Positions 26,525 through 36,164 of a stretch of DNA of 64,000 bases are shown in pieces (the first letter of the stretch is position 1; each line of letters begins with the position of its first letter). Both the position numbers and the translations under genes were made by a program. The notes under the pieces were generated by a model. It did no database searches and had not been told where the DNA came from. It saw only the letters and a list, made by a program, of their open reading frames with translations. Source of the DNA: Chlorobaculum thiosulfatiphilum (GTDB lineage Bacteria > Bacteroidota > Chlorobiia > Chlorobiales > Chlorobiaceae); assembly GCF_006265165.1 (NCBI RefSeq), contig NZ_VDCH01000006.1, positions 1 to 64,000 of the forward strand, given 5' to 3'.

Positions 26525-27217
26525 ATGTGCGGACGATTCGGATTTTTCGAGCTGAGCCACTTTATCGAGCAGCTCCGGCAGCTCGAACTGCCTTTCGATG
26601 AGGCGCCGGGGTTCGGCTACCGGCAAAGCTGGAACATCGCGCCCGGCAGCGAAATCGTGACGCTCTTCGGCGATCACAGGCGCTACCGGCTCGGCATGGC
26701 CCGCTGGGGGCTGATTCCGCACTGGTCGAAGGAGATGCCGAAGAACCGCCCGATCAACGCCCGAGCCGAGAGCCTCGCCGTCAAGCCATTTTTCCACCAC
26801 ATGCTCAACCGGCGACACTGCATCGTTTCGGCGAGCGGCTTCTATGAATGGAAGCCCGTTGCCGACCAGCGCAAGGAGCCGTGGTACATCCGCCGGAAGG
26901 ACAATCGCCCGATGGCTCTGGCGGGGCTGTGGGACGAGTGGCGGCCTCCCGGCCCGCCGTCGCTGCCGCTCTGCTCGTGCACAATCGTCACCACCGGTGC
27001 GAACCGCGAGATGAAGCCGGTGCACGACCGGATGCCGGTGATTCTCGAAGAGGAGGAGTGGTCGGCCTGGCTCGACTCCTCGAACCGCGATGCCGTGCAG
27101 CTTCTCGACCCGGCGGATGACAACGTGCTCGACCTCTGGCCGGTTTCGACGAGGGTGAACAATCCCCGCAACGACGACCCGCACTGCATCGAGCGCGTCG
27201 CCGAATCTGCTTCGTGA
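26525..27217 (+). CDS. SOS response-associated peptidase (SRAP/HMCES family)
   Basis: The 230-residue protein begins MCGRFG; after Met removal Cys2 forms the thiazolidine cross-link to abasic sites in single-stranded DNA. Other active-site features are present: NAR.E at 78-82, SGFYEW (Glu108) and a PVHDRMPVI motif near 168. YedK and HMCES shield abasic sites during replication. The gene starts 236 bp from the divergent TIR gene and is convergent with the nitroreductase gene. Length is typical. Confidence 0.95.
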   Translation: MCGRFGFFELSHFIEQLRQLELPFDEAPGFGYRQSWNIAPGSEIVTLFGDHRRYRLGMARWGLIPHWSKEMPKNRPINARAESLAVKPFFHHMLNRRHCIVSASGFYEWKPVADQRKEPWYIRRKDNRPMALAGLWDEWRPPGPPSLPLCSCTIVTTGANREMKPVHDRMPVILEEEEWSAWLDSSNRDAVQLLDPADDNVLDLWPVSTRVNNPRNDDPHCIERVAESAS

Positions 27218-27227
27218 CGCGACCGCG

Positions 27228-28055
27228 CTACGGTACGCGATGGATCAGCGCCGGCCGGTGCTGCACGGTTCGCGCGTAGCGCACCGCCGGCTTGCCGAAG
27301 AGCATCGCGTAGCCGAAAAGATGGTCGTCCGGAATGGCGAGGCTTCGGCGAATGTCGGGCAGCATCTCGTCGATAGCCCAGCTCGCGATGCCGTTCCAGA
27401 GTGTGCCGACGCCGCAAGCCTGCGCGTACAGCTCGAAGGTTGCGAGCGCGATCAGGCAATCCTCCTTTGGCGTCGAGAGACTTTTCGGGGCCGACGCGAT
27501 GACCAGATGCGGCGCGTCCCGGAACACGAGATCGACCTTGTGCTTCTCCCATATCTTCACGAACTTCGCGTAGTAGGCTTTCGCGGCGGGCAATTTCCCC
27601 TCCCTGTCGAGCCGCATCAGCCCCTCCATCACCTCGTCGCGCAGGCGGGCGACCTTCGTGCGGTCGTCGAGCACGGTGAAGCGTACCTGGCGCGAATTCA
27701 CGCCGGTGGGCGCGTGCCACGCAACGTCGAGCAGCTTCTGCATCAGCGCGGCATCGAGGTTTTCCGGTTTGTATCGGCGCACCGAGCGCCTTCCCTTGAT
27801 GAGCGTTTCGAGTTGCAGCGGATCGGGATAGCCACCCGCGAGGGGCAGGCTCTCTTCCGGCCTGTAGCCGAGAATCGAAATCGCTCCCGCCGGACAGATC
27901 GCCAGGCAGTGCTCGCACCTGAGGCAGAAGGGTTCCTTTTCGGGCGCAATCGCGGGATACCCCTCGCCATCCATCACGATGATGCGCGACGGGCAATCCC
28001 CCACGCACTGGCCGCACTGCGTACACTTTTCCCTGTCAACCATGAAATCGATCAT
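27228..28055 (-). CDS. ferredoxin-domain nitroreductase
   Basis: Two 4Fe-4S motifs (CTQCGQCVGDCP and CLRCEHCLAICP) occupy residues 10-55, and a nitroreductase FMN fold follows (RRSVRRYKPENLD, WHAPTGVNSRQVRF, LATFELYAQACGVGTLWNG). This fusion is common in anaerobes. It probably passes electrons from ferredoxin clusters to FMN for reduction of a nitro, quinone or unsaturated substrate that sequence does not identify. It is convergent with the SRAP gene at an 11-bp distance and transcribed away from the tRNA. Confidence 0.9.
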   Translation of the reverse strand: MIDFMVDREKCTQCGQCVGDCPSRIIVMDGEGYPAIAPEKEPFCLRCEHCLAICPAGAISILGYRPEESLPLAGGYPDPLQLETLIKGRRSVRRYKPENLDAALMQKLLDVAWHAPTGVNSRQVRFTVLDDRTKVARLRDEVMEGLMRLDREGKLPAAKAYYAKFVKIWEKHKVDLVFRDAPHLVIASAPKSLSTPKEDCLIALATFELYAQACGVGTLWNGIASWAIDEMLPDIRRSLAIPDDHLFGYAMLFGKPAVRYARTVQHRPALIHRVP

Positions 28056-28143
28056 AAAGCGTTGTAATTCTGTATTGCCATATCGTTTGACCTTCCCGCC
28101 GGGAGCGCCCGGGCCGGGTTTCCAAAAATGAAAAAAGTCGCAG

Positions 28144-28174
28144 TTTTGTAAAAACGATTTTTTTCTTACCTTAG
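28144..28174 (+). promoter_or_regulatory. possible promoter of tRNA-Cys
   Basis: TTTG at 28145-28148 and TACCTTAG at 28167-28174, 18 bp apart, resemble the Bacteroidota/Chlorobiota type -33 TTTG and -7 TAnnTTTG pattern. The tRNA begins 9 bp downstream of the second element. Confidence 0.35.
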
Positions 28175-28183
28175 GTTCACTTT

Positions 28184-28257
28184 GGTGAAGTGGCCGAGTG
28201 GCTAGGCAGAGGTCTGCAAAACCTCGTACAGCGGTTCGAATCCGCTCTTCACCTCCA
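28184..28257 (+). tRNA. tRNA-Cys (GCA)
   Basis: A complete cloverleaf is present: acceptor GGTGAAG pairs with CTTCACC, the anticodon loop reads TCTGCAAAA with anticodon GCA, and the T loop GGTTCGAATCC is canonical. The 3' CCA is encoded. A strong terminator follows 8 bp later, so it is a single-gene unit. Confidence 0.96.
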
Positions 28258-28265
28258 GAACCCCC

Positions 28266-28294
28266 AAAACCCCTGTAAAAGCAGGGGTTTTTTT
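28266..28294 (+). terminator. Rho-independent terminator of tRNA-Cys
   Basis: AAAACCCCTG pairs with CAGGGGTTTT around a six-base loop and continues into a run of seven T. Confidence 0.9.
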
Positions 28295-28423
28295 ATTGTC
28301 CGAAACGCGGCATCGAGAGCAATGACGCGATGCTCCAAAAAGGCAAACCCCTTCGAGGCGAGCGCCAGGAAAGGGTTTAACGTGATAGTTGTCATCAGTG
28401 AATCGAGGCGGCCATCGAGAGGC

Positions 28424-29281
28424 TCAATCGCTTATCGCCAGCCTCTTTCTTCTCGTCCAGATCGAGACGAGAGCGCCGCCAATGCCGAGCAGCGTCACCG
28501 TGCCAGGCTCCGGCACTGCGCGCGGAGGGTCGTTGTAATCAAATGACAGCACCTGCTGCGTCTGCGTCGCCCAACCAGTCGATCCGGTAAAGCCGACCGT
28601 TGCCGCTGGCGAATCGATAACCGACTGTATGTTGCCGATGTTGTACGAAAGCATGGCGGAATCGGGCTTCAGATTTGTCTGGTTGACGCTCACAGACAAC
28701 AGGCTGCCATCGTAATCGACCCAGGCATACCACGGCCCGCTGCCGTTGAACTCTGGCGAAATGTCAACGGTACCCTGACTGACCACGGAGCCATTGACAT
28801 TGATGCCGATATGATTGCTGCTCGGGTCTCCAACCTCAGGATTGTACCAGTTGTCGAACTCGATGCCGACGCTGTTCGGAATGCCGGCGTACGAGCCATT
28901 GCCGGTCGTGATCGTACCGTAACCAAGGCCGCCGCCATCACCTCCGGAGGTCGCGCTGGCGGGATTTTTGATGACGAACACGATCCCGTCGGCGCTTCCG
29001 TGAGCAGGATAAGTTCCGGAATACTGAAAACTGAACGTGGCGTTGAAGGTTTCGATTCCGACTGGAGAGGTGCTGTAAGCTGAACCGATCTGATATTCCG
29101 GGTCGCTCAGGCTGTTATCGGTGAGCTGCAAAACCCCGTCAGGGAGTTTCGTGGCCGACGAACCGGGAGTGGGAGCAATATCATCGAGCGTGATCGTGTT
29201 CAGGACAGGCACCGCATAGGTCTGACTGGTTATGCCGAAGCATCCAAGCATAAACAGAGTAGCAAGTAATTGCTTTTTCAT
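28424..29281 (-). CDS. secreted PEP-CTERM protein with legume-lectin-like domain
   Basis: The 285-residue protein has a Sec signal peptide (MKKQLLATLFMLGCFGITSQTYA). A legume-lectin-type beta-sandwich follows: a PAHGSADGIVFVIKNP strand near 95, then VGIEFDNWYNPEVGDPSSNHIGI near 140-165, which holds the acidic and Asn positions that bind metal in L-type lectins. The C-terminus is a PEP-CTERM sorting signal: VPEPGT, a hydrophobic helix (VTLLGIGGALVSIW), then TRRKR. Such proteins are cut by exosortase and often exposed with exopolysaccharide. The exosortase gene is not in this window. A promoter-like pair lies 45-75 bp upstream. The ligand is unknown. Confidence 0.88.
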   Translation of the reverse strand: MKKQLLATLFMLGCFGITSQTYAVPVLNTITLDDIAPTPGSSATKLPDGVLQLTDNSLSDPEYQIGSAYSTSPVGIETFNATFSFQYSGTYPAHGSADGIVFVIKNPASATSGGDGGGLGYGTITTGNGSYAGIPNSVGIEFDNWYNPEVGDPSSNHIGINVNGSVVSQGTVDISPEFNGSGPWYAWVDYDGSLLSVSVNQTNLKPDSAMLSYNIGNIQSVIDSPAATVGFTGSTGWATQTQQVLSFDYNDPPRAVPEPGTVTLLGIGGALVSIWTRRKRLAISD

Positions 29282-29326
29282 GTCTGTCTGGTTGATGTGT
29301 ACTGAAAATTTGGTTGACGAACGCGA

Positions 29327-29355
29327 TTTATATACAAATAATATTTATAAATCAA
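29327..29355 (-). promoter_or_regulatory. predicted promoter of the PEP-CTERM gene
   Basis: On the minus strand TTGATT (29350-29355) and TATAAA (29327-29332) are separated by exactly 17 bp and lie about 45 bp before the start codon, in an AT-rich stretch. Confidence 0.45.
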
Positions 29356-29916
29356 CGCATAATGCATATGAATTATATGTGCACACAAATAGTACATCAA
29401 CAACCAAAAATCCACCAACGCAAACAAAAAAGCGTATTTATAGCGCAGTAAAAACCAGAAACAAACCTCTGTAACATGAAAACAAGAGGCTCAATGGTTG
29501 AGGATTTTTTGAGGAATCGGGAGAAAAAGAGGGGCGAATGGAATGGAGATTCAGGGGCTTTTGCTCTCCATTTGCTGGAGAAGAGGTCTGCGCAAGAGCT
29601 TTGGCTTCGTCTGCCTTTAACTTGTTAAAAGCTTTAAATACGTGCAATTAACACATATTTTACGATCATTTTTCTTGAAGCTCACTAGTTAATTTGCACC
29701 CATGATGCAGGTGAGTTCAAGCGAGCTGCACTGAAATTCGATAGTTTGACGTAAAATTTCAAGCGCCAGCATATTTCAGCCTGTTCAGGCCGAGACGAAT
29801 CACCTATACAATCCATGATAAAAATGATTTTCCCGGCGCTTTTTTTATGAGCGGCCTGCACAGCCGACCACAATGAGCTTGGCGGTGATGCCTGATTAGC
29901 TGATCGCGAACCGCTT
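29356..29916. other. 561-bp gene-free spacer
   Basis: The stretch is AT-rich at 29356-29460 and mixed after that. Frames at 29438-29647 and 29685-30122 on the minus strand have unnatural composition and no ribosome site, and the second lies largely inside the DUF2141 gene in another frame. AAGCGCC at 29761 and GGCGCTT plus a T-run at 29838 could pair over a long loop, which may be a loose terminator or chance. Confidence 0.35.
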
Positions 29917-30345
29917 TCACCCGCACAAATACTTGAGATGCACTTCGATTTCCACCTCGGCGCTGCCGAGCTGAAAACTGGAAGACTCGAAGGATGGCGG
30001 GCCGAGAAAGAAATGGGGGTTGTTGGAGGCGCCGACGCCCTCTTTCGGAATGCCGAAACAGTTCTTGTGCAGCTCGCCGCAACAAGCTTCGTCGTGGATG
30101 ACGGAGATTGCATAAGCGCCATACGGAACGTTCTCGAAGACGTAGAGATTCGACTCCCCTATTTCGTGCACTCCGCCTTTTCTGAACGCATGTTCCGTCT
30201 CTCCCGGAAATCCATGCTTGTCATTGAAAAGCGCGATGCCGAGATCGCCGTTGCAGTTGTGGGCGTCGAGCACTTTGACCACGATGCGACCGGTTTCGAT
30301 AACCGGTTCTTCGGTGGATGACGAATTGTCGGCGGATAGGTTCAT
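29917..30345 (-). CDS. DUF2141 protein without signal peptide
   Basis: The 142-residue protein matches DUF2141: GRIVVKVLDAHNCNGDLGIALFND, GFPGETEHAFRK, VPYGAYAISVIHDEACCGELHKN and GIPKEGVGASNNPHFFLGPPSFE, in the family order. The domain is a small beta-sandwich of unknown function. Family members are usually secreted, but this one starts MNLSADNSSSTEEP and a TAA stop closes the frame 14 codons upstream, so no signal peptide can be added. It is a single gene with its own upstream spacer. Confidence 0.8.
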   Translation of the reverse strand: MNLSADNSSSTEEPVIETGRIVVKVLDAHNCNGDLGIALFNDKHGFPGETEHAFRKGGVHEIGESNLYVFENVPYGAYAISVIHDEACCGELHKNCFGIPKEGVGASNNPHFFLGPPSFESSSFQLGSAEVEIEVHLKYLCG

Positions 30346-30475
30346 GAATTGAGTACCCGTGAAAGTCTGCGGAAATTCTGAACTTTAATGTAACAAAGAT
30401 TTCGCGCACCTGTGAAAGTCTGGATTGTCAGATAGCGTTGCGCAAAAAGGACAGCAAGGACAATGACACCAAATG

Positions 30476-30505
30476 AAAAAAGCCTGCTTTGCAACAGGCT
30501 TTTTT
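30476..30505. terminator. bidirectional terminator after the envelope-sugar operon
   Basis: AAAAAGCCTG pairs with CAGGCTTTTT around TTTGCAA-type loop bases. On the minus strand it lies 27 bp after the last gene of the operon. Just beside it, at 30442-30465, is an AAGGACAGCAAGGACAATG direct repeat. Confidence 0.85.
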
Positions 30506-30531
30506 CTGTGACGAATTTCCGTGTGTCGGGC

Positions 30532-31689
<1,158 letters not shown>

Positions 31690-31739
31690 AGTGCAATGCG
31701 TTTAAGTTCTTTTAAGTATCCAAAATCTTGTGCCTATAA

Positions 31740-31769
31740 GACCTATAAGTCCTATAGGTCTTATAGGTC
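31740..31769. repeat. 30-bp palindrome of the TATAAG family
   Basis: GACCTATAAG, TCCTATAGGT, CTTATAGGTC: the outer ten-base arms are perfectly complementary and the centre is a palindrome with one mismatched pair. It has exactly the same plan as the element at 22588-22617. It lies inside the envelope-sugar operon between the dehydrogenase and aminotransferase genes. Confidence 0.75.
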
Positions 31770-31790
31770 AGAAAGAAAAAACTCTACAGC

Positions 31791-32924
31791 TCAGGTCAGA
31801 GCGTCGATTACCACCCTGGCCGAGTCCTCGTTGAACTCCACCGGGTTGCCGCCGAACGAGCCTGAAAGTGCGCCCGAGGCTTTGGCGGCGAGTTCGGCGA
31901 CGTTGCCTTTGCCGTAGCCGTAGGGCGCAAGGTTCGGAATGTCGAGCTGGCGATAGAGCGCGTCCATCTGTTCGAGCAGCTCCAGCGCCGACTCCCTTGC
32001 CGATGCCCCCTCTTTGCGGGCGGGATTGAGCAGCGCGTATTTGTCGTACCCCTTGGTGACGTTGTAGCGCATCACCTCCTTGAGGAAGATCGCGCCCGCC
32101 AGTCCGTGCGGTACCTGATGCTTCACGCCGACGTAGTAGGCGAAGCCGTTGGTCGGGCCGTCGCCGGAGTTCATCAGCGCCGTGACGCCGCAGACGCTGC
32201 CGAGCGCGAGATCGAGGCGCGATTCGGCGCGGTCGAGCTGCCCCTGCTGCAAGGCGTAGAAGGTGCGCTGGAAGCCTTCGATCGAGAAGATGCGGCTGAG
32301 CGCGGTGTGCTTGACCGAGCCGAAGCTGTCCACGCAGTGCACCAGGCTGTCCATCGCCGAGGCGATGACACTCTCCATCGGCGCGCTCATCGAGAGCTGG
32401 GGGTCGATCACCGAACGCTTCGGGAAGTTCTTGCGGCTGTTGATGCCGAGCTTGCGCCCTTCGTCCTCGTCGATGAAGACCGCGTTGTAGCTCACCTCCG
32501 CGCCACTGCCGAGCAGCGATGGCACGGTCACGAGCGGCACGGGATCACTGACATCCTTCGGAAAGCCCTTGAGCGAGAGCGCCGGAACATTGTTGGTGAG
32601 CAACAACGCGACTCCCTTGCCGAGGTCGATGGTGCTGCCGCCGCCGATGGCAACCATGCCGTCGGGCAGCTCGCGACGGAAGAACTCCGCCACATTTTCG
32701 AGATGCCTGTAGGTAGGCTCGCCCCTGAACTCGTTGCAATAGACGACGGCGTTCGGGTAGCTGGCGTTGATGTTGCGCAGTACATCCTGGAAATAGAGGT
32801 TTTCCGAAAGGCTCGCATCGTAGATAATACCCGGTTTCTGGATGCCGAGCGACTGGAGGTGCTCATGCACGGAGAGTGCTTCGTTAACCCCGATGCACAG
32901 GTCGGTGGAGAGAAAAAAGTTCAT
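31791..32924 (-). CDS. KdnB-like iron-containing alcohol dehydrogenase
   Basis: The 377-residue protein is of the group III Fe-ADH fold: GGGSTIDLGKGVAL (NAD-binding loop), VPSLLGSGAEVS, and metal-ligand segments DSLVHCVDSF and VKHQVPHGLAGAIFLKEVMRYN. It best resembles KdnB, which oxidises the C8 hydroxyl of Kdo to the aldehyde for transamination by KdnA. A CMP-sugar synthetase precedes and the aminotransferase follows, so the trio could make and activate an amino derivative of an octulosonic or nonulosonic acid for LPS. The exact substrate is inferred. Confidence 0.8.
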   Translation of the reverse strand: MNFFLSTDLCIGVNEALSVHEHLQSLGIQKPGIIYDASLSENLYFQDVLRNINASYPNAVVYCNEFRGEPTYRHLENVAEFFRRELPDGMVAIGGGSTIDLGKGVALLLTNNVPALSLKGFPKDVSDPVPLVTVPSLLGSGAEVSYNAVFIDEDEGRKLGINSRKNFPKRSVIDPQLSMSAPMESVIASAMDSLVHCVDSFGSVKHTALSRIFSIEGFQRTFYALQQGQLDRAESRLDLALGSVCGVTALMNSGDGPTNGFAYYVGVKHQVPHGLAGAIFLKEVMRYNVTKGYDKYALLNPARKEGASARESALELLEQMDALYRQLDIPNLAPYGYGKGNVAELAAKASGALSGSFGGNPVEFNEDSARVVIDALT

Positions 32925-32955
32925 ATTGTCTTGATTCTGTTGGGTTTGTCGGATT

Positions 32956-33660
32956 TCAGGATCGAACGAACGAGCGGTCGAGACCTTTCTGTTTCAGGTA
33001 AAATTCGACGAGATCGACCTCTTCGATGGTGTCGATCTCCCAGGTCTGCCAGAACTCCATCGGATAGACCGAAAGCTTTTGGCCAATGCGATTGTTGAAG
33101 CTGCGCAGCACGGATGGCGTGAAAAGGTAGATCGAGCCGTTTTCGATGAACTGCGACGGGCGATCCTGCCGCATCCCGCGATTGCGGTAGTCGAAGTTCA
33201 CGCTGTTCCACTCGCCAGAGCGCTGCTCCCAGATGGTGAGGTCGTCGGCCCGCGTGACCGAAATCAGCGAATCGGCCCCCTCTTGCCGGAACAGCTCGAT
33301 GGAGCGGTCGATGTCGCCGGGCTTGCGCAAGGGCGAGGTGGCTTGCAGGAAAACGACCGTCTCCGGCTCCGCGCCGTGATGCGCGGCAATCGTTTCGAGC
33401 GCGTGCAGCAGCGCCGCCTCGGAGGTCGCCTTGTCGCCGCTGATCTCTTCGGGCCGCTCGATCACCTCCGCGCCGTACGCGCGGGCGACCTCGGCGATGG
33501 CCGGGTCGTCGGTGGTCACGAAAACCTTGTCCACGTGTTCGGCGTCGAGCGCCTGCAAGACGCTCCATGCCAGCAGCGGAAGACCGGCCACCGGATGGAT
33601 GTTCTTGTTTTTCAGGCCCTTCGAGCCGCCGCGCGCCGGAATGATCGCTGCCGTCCGCAT
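32956..33660 (-). CDS. CMP-sugar synthetase of the NeuA type
   Basis: The start [20 protein letters not shown] shows the nucleotide-binding motif of acylneuraminate cytidylyltransferases (NeuA, PseF, LegF), not the IPARYAS type of KdsB. Other family features are [27 protein letters not shown] and a [10 protein letters not shown] segment. Length (234) is normal. It should join CMP to a sugar acid. Together with the next two genes this implies a CMP-activated amino sugar acid for LPS. It follows the glycosyltransferase-like gene by 41 bp. Confidence 0.85.
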   Translation of the reverse strand: MRTAAIIPARGGSKGLKNKNIHPVAGLPLLAWSVLQALDAEHVDKVFVTTDDPAIAEVARAYGAEVIERPEEISGDKATSEAALLHALETIAAHHGAEPETVVFLQATSPLRKPGDIDRSIELFRQEGADSLISVTRADDLTIWEQRSGEWNSVNFDYRNRGMRQDRPSQFIENGSIYLFTPSVLRSFNNRIGQKLSVYPMEFWQTWEIDTIEEVDLVEFYLKQKGLDRSFVRS

Positions 33661-33701
33661 TCAGTGTTTCCTGTGATTCTTCGTTATTGCCCGATTCCGC
33701 C

Positions 33702-34658
33702 TCACGCTTCGATCACCTGCCGACAGACACCGGCGATCCTGCGGGCCGCCGAGCGGTTCTGCAACGGAGTGAGGCGCTTGAGATAATCTGGTTCCAACCC
33801 GCAATATACCGGTTTGTTCAGCGCCGATCCTACAAAGATCGTCGAAGAAAACTGCGCGATCATCATCTGCGAATTGGCGATCATCTCCTCGGTCTTCCCT
33901 TCCGCATAGACGATGCTGCCCGGCGCGTGCTGCTCGATCTCTCGCGCGGCCCGCGCGGCGTTCTCGTTGGGATGGAGCTTGAAGAGCAACTGCCGACCGT
34001 CGGCCATCTCAAGGTACTTGCGAATGTTGCGCTTGCGATTCTCGTAGATGAAGGTTTCCCGGTTGTCGGAGGTGCAGACCAGCACGTAGTCGCGGTGCTC
34101 GAAGTCGTTTTCGAGAAAGCGCTCGCAGTTGTCGAAGTTGGGAATGCTGGTCACTTCGATCTTTTCGGGCCGGACGCCTTTGCTGATGAACAGGTCGCGG
34201 TAGCCTTCGCTGGCCACGCAGAACTTCTCGTAGGTGTCCGACAGGCCCGTGGTCGCCGTGCCCGCGATCCAGCGCGGCACCCAGCGGAAGTTGCGGGCGA
34301 GGTGGAAAAGGATCGTCTCCGGCTCGGTCATCCCCTCCTGCACGAGCACGATTTTGCTGCGCTTGAGATGTTTCGGCACAATGAGGTCGGTACAGGTCAA
34401 CACCAGATCGTACCGGTGCAGCGTACCGCCAATGTCGAGCTGAAAATTATGCGAAGTAAGATAATCGATGGCTTTGCTGGCGCGCTTCCTGCCCATGATC
34501 GTGAATTCGAGCATTCCCATGTCGCTGGCTTTGCCAAGCAGGCCGTCGCTGAAAAAAGGGGTGAACCACTGATCGTACTCCCGGAGATGCTCCGAAATCT
34601 GGTGCATCTGGGTGGTCTGATTCATCGAACCGCAAACAAACAGAATCTTCTTCCTCAT
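33702..34658 (-). CDS. glycosyltransferase-like protein (capsule/LPS type)
   Basis: The 318-residue soluble protein (MRKKILFVCGSMNQTTQMH) has a GT-B-like plan: a hydrophobic first strand, 'VVLVQEGM' type strand (SKIVLVQEGMTEP), and a C-terminal half with VLVCTSDNRETF, LLFKLHPNE and MMIAQFSSTIFVGSALNKPV. The 'KLHPNE' and 'SSTIFVGSALNKPV' segments resemble CDP-glycerol glycerophosphotransferase and capsule polysaccharide enzymes. The acceptor is unknown; the natural guess is transfer of the sugar acid made by the next three genes. Its start overlaps the stop of the upstream membrane-protein gene by 4 bp. Confidence 0.7.
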   Translation of the reverse strand: MRKKILFVCGSMNQTTQMHQISEHLREYDQWFTPFFSDGLLGKASDMGMLEFTIMGRKRASKAIDYLTSHNFQLDIGGTLHRYDLVLTCTDLIVPKHLKRSKIVLVQEGMTEPETILFHLARNFRWVPRWIAGTATTGLSDTYEKFCVASEGYRDLFISKGVRPEKIEVTSIPNFDNCERFLENDFEHRDYVLVCTSDNRETFIYENRKRNIRKYLEMADGRQLLFKLHPNENAARAAREIEQHAPGSIVYAEGKTEEMIANSQMMIAQFSSTIFVGSALNKPVYCGLEPDYLKRLTPLQNRSAARRIAGVCRQVIEA

Positions 34659-35719
34659 GCGCTCTCGTCACTGACTTGCTGGGCATCCCGGAGATGAATG
34701 CCTTCCATGAACATCACTCCGTAACCGATCGAATACCAGAGAACCTCCTTGAGACGGCGCAGCATCACGAACGCTCCTCCATAGGCGAGATAATCGGGAA
34801 GGCCGAGCGCATGAAAAAAAGCGAGGTAGCCAAGATCCTGAATCCCCAGTCCCGATGGAATGAAAAAAAAGATCGCCCTGAGAATGGTCAGAGCCGTATC
34901 GAACGCCAACACCTGCAAAAAGGTCACTTTAAGACCAAGTACTTGTAATATAAGATAAGTTTCCAACGCGAGCATCATCCACGCCGCGACGTAGATCACC
35001 ATTACCGGCAGGAACGATTTCATGCCATCCGACTTGACCCGCTGAAGCTGGCGGTCGGTCTCGGCAAACCCCTCCTGCACCCTGAGCAGCCACTGCCGGA
35101 CCTTTTCAAACGGAATCTTCAGAAGAAGACGATGCAGCTTCCCGACAGCGTTGCCGTTGGTCATCAGAATCAAAAACAGCGTAAATACCACGGCCATGGC
35201 AAGGCTGACAGCAATCATGATCACGCCAAGTCCTTGAAAATCCACCACCTGCTTAGACACAGCCTGCAACATGCCGAAACCGGCAACCGCGCCGAGAAGG
35301 GTATAGATGCCTTGGGTCGCGCCAAGGAGGAGCTTGCGCACCGCGACCGTTGCGAAGCCGTCGGGCAGCGGAATGCCGAGAAATTTCCGGCAGAGCCACG
35401 GGCGCAGTGGCTCACCGACCGCCACGCCCGCGGGCAGCGTCATGGAGACCGTTTCGGTGACCAGCTGGATTTTGAAAAGGCCGAAAAAGGGTGGCGCGCC
35501 GCTCTCTTTCGGAAAAAGCCGTTGCCAGGCCGCCGTCTCCAGAAGATGCAGGCCGAGGTAGGGCAGGAGAATCAACAGCACGGAGGGACCGAGCGAACTG
35601 ATCAGCTTCATCGAACCGGCCAGATCGACCTTGCTGAACAGATAGGCGATAAGCGCCAGACCGGCCAGAAGCCCCGCGTACCTGGTCCAGGACTTTTTTC
35701 CTTTATTGCGTACCTGCAT
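34655..35719 (-). CDS. flippase-like integral membrane protein (UPF0104/LPG synthase TM type)
   Basis: The 354-residue protein has seven or eight membrane segments and the lysylphosphatidylglycerol-synthase TM / UPF0104 pattern: LPAGVAVGEPLRPWL, RKLLLGATQGIYTLLG, and FFFIPSGLGIQDLGYLAF near 290. Members are proposed to move or accompany lipid-linked substrates; there is no catalytic GNAT domain. As first gene of the five-gene minus-strand operon it may handle the lipid-linked product. The role is inference. Confidence 0.8.
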   Translation of the reverse strand: MQVRNKGKKSWTRYAGLLAGLALIAYLFSKVDLAGSMKLISSLGPSVLLILLPYLGLHLLETAAWQRLFPKESGAPPFFGLFKIQLVTETVSMTLPAGVAVGEPLRPWLCRKFLGIPLPDGFATVAVRKLLLGATQGIYTLLGAVAGFGMLQAVSKQVVDFQGLGVIMIAVSLAMAVVFTLFLILMTNGNAVGKLHRLLLKIPFEKVRQWLLRVQEGFAETDRQLQRVKSDGMKSFLPVMVIYVAAWMMLALETYLILQVLGLKVTFLQVLAFDTALTILRAIFFFIPSGLGIQDLGYLAFFHALGLPDYLAYGGAFVMLRRLKEVLWYSIGYGVMFMEGIHLRDAQQVSDESA

Positions 35720-36164
35720 GAAATCGATTGGAAATGAAACAGTTCTGCGTACAGCGGGTCAGCTCCCCGGCTTTCGGCGTGTTCGTGTCAGGAATCTCTT
35801 TTCAACGCGAGCTGCCCTGAAAACAAGGAACTACAGGAACAGGGCCGTTGCCCGCCATCCGCCCCATCCGGAACAGAAGCGCACAAATATATAAAAAATA
35901 GGGGATTCCCGTGAACCCGCCGTTTGCATGGCTAACGCAGGGGAAGAAATCGGTTTCGATCGCAACAGGCGAGCACCGGTGGCGGATTATCGAAACGTGA
36001 AAAAATATTGGATTTACGGGCTTCTATTGTTACATATCAGTATATGATCATATTCAGAGCGTTCCTGTCACTCTGTCCGTTTCGGCGGACGTCCTTGTTG
36101 ACCATTTGCGTCAGACCCGATTTCACGATTCTCTTCACAGCATTCCGGAATCAAACGTTCGTTT
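35720..36164. other. 445-bp divergent promoter region
   Basis: This separates the envelope operon from the divergent acyl-CoA synthetase gene, so it should contain both promoters. The 36025-36060 stretch is AT-rich (TTGTTACATATCAG, then TATATGATCATATT) and includes a perfect 12-bp palindrome ATATGATCATAT at 36042-36053, a possible operator. No gene is visible; short frames here have no support. Confidence 0.4.

Noticed and set aside
29438-29647. 69-codon minus-strand frame
   Set aside because: Odd composition, no ribosome site and no neighbours to support it.
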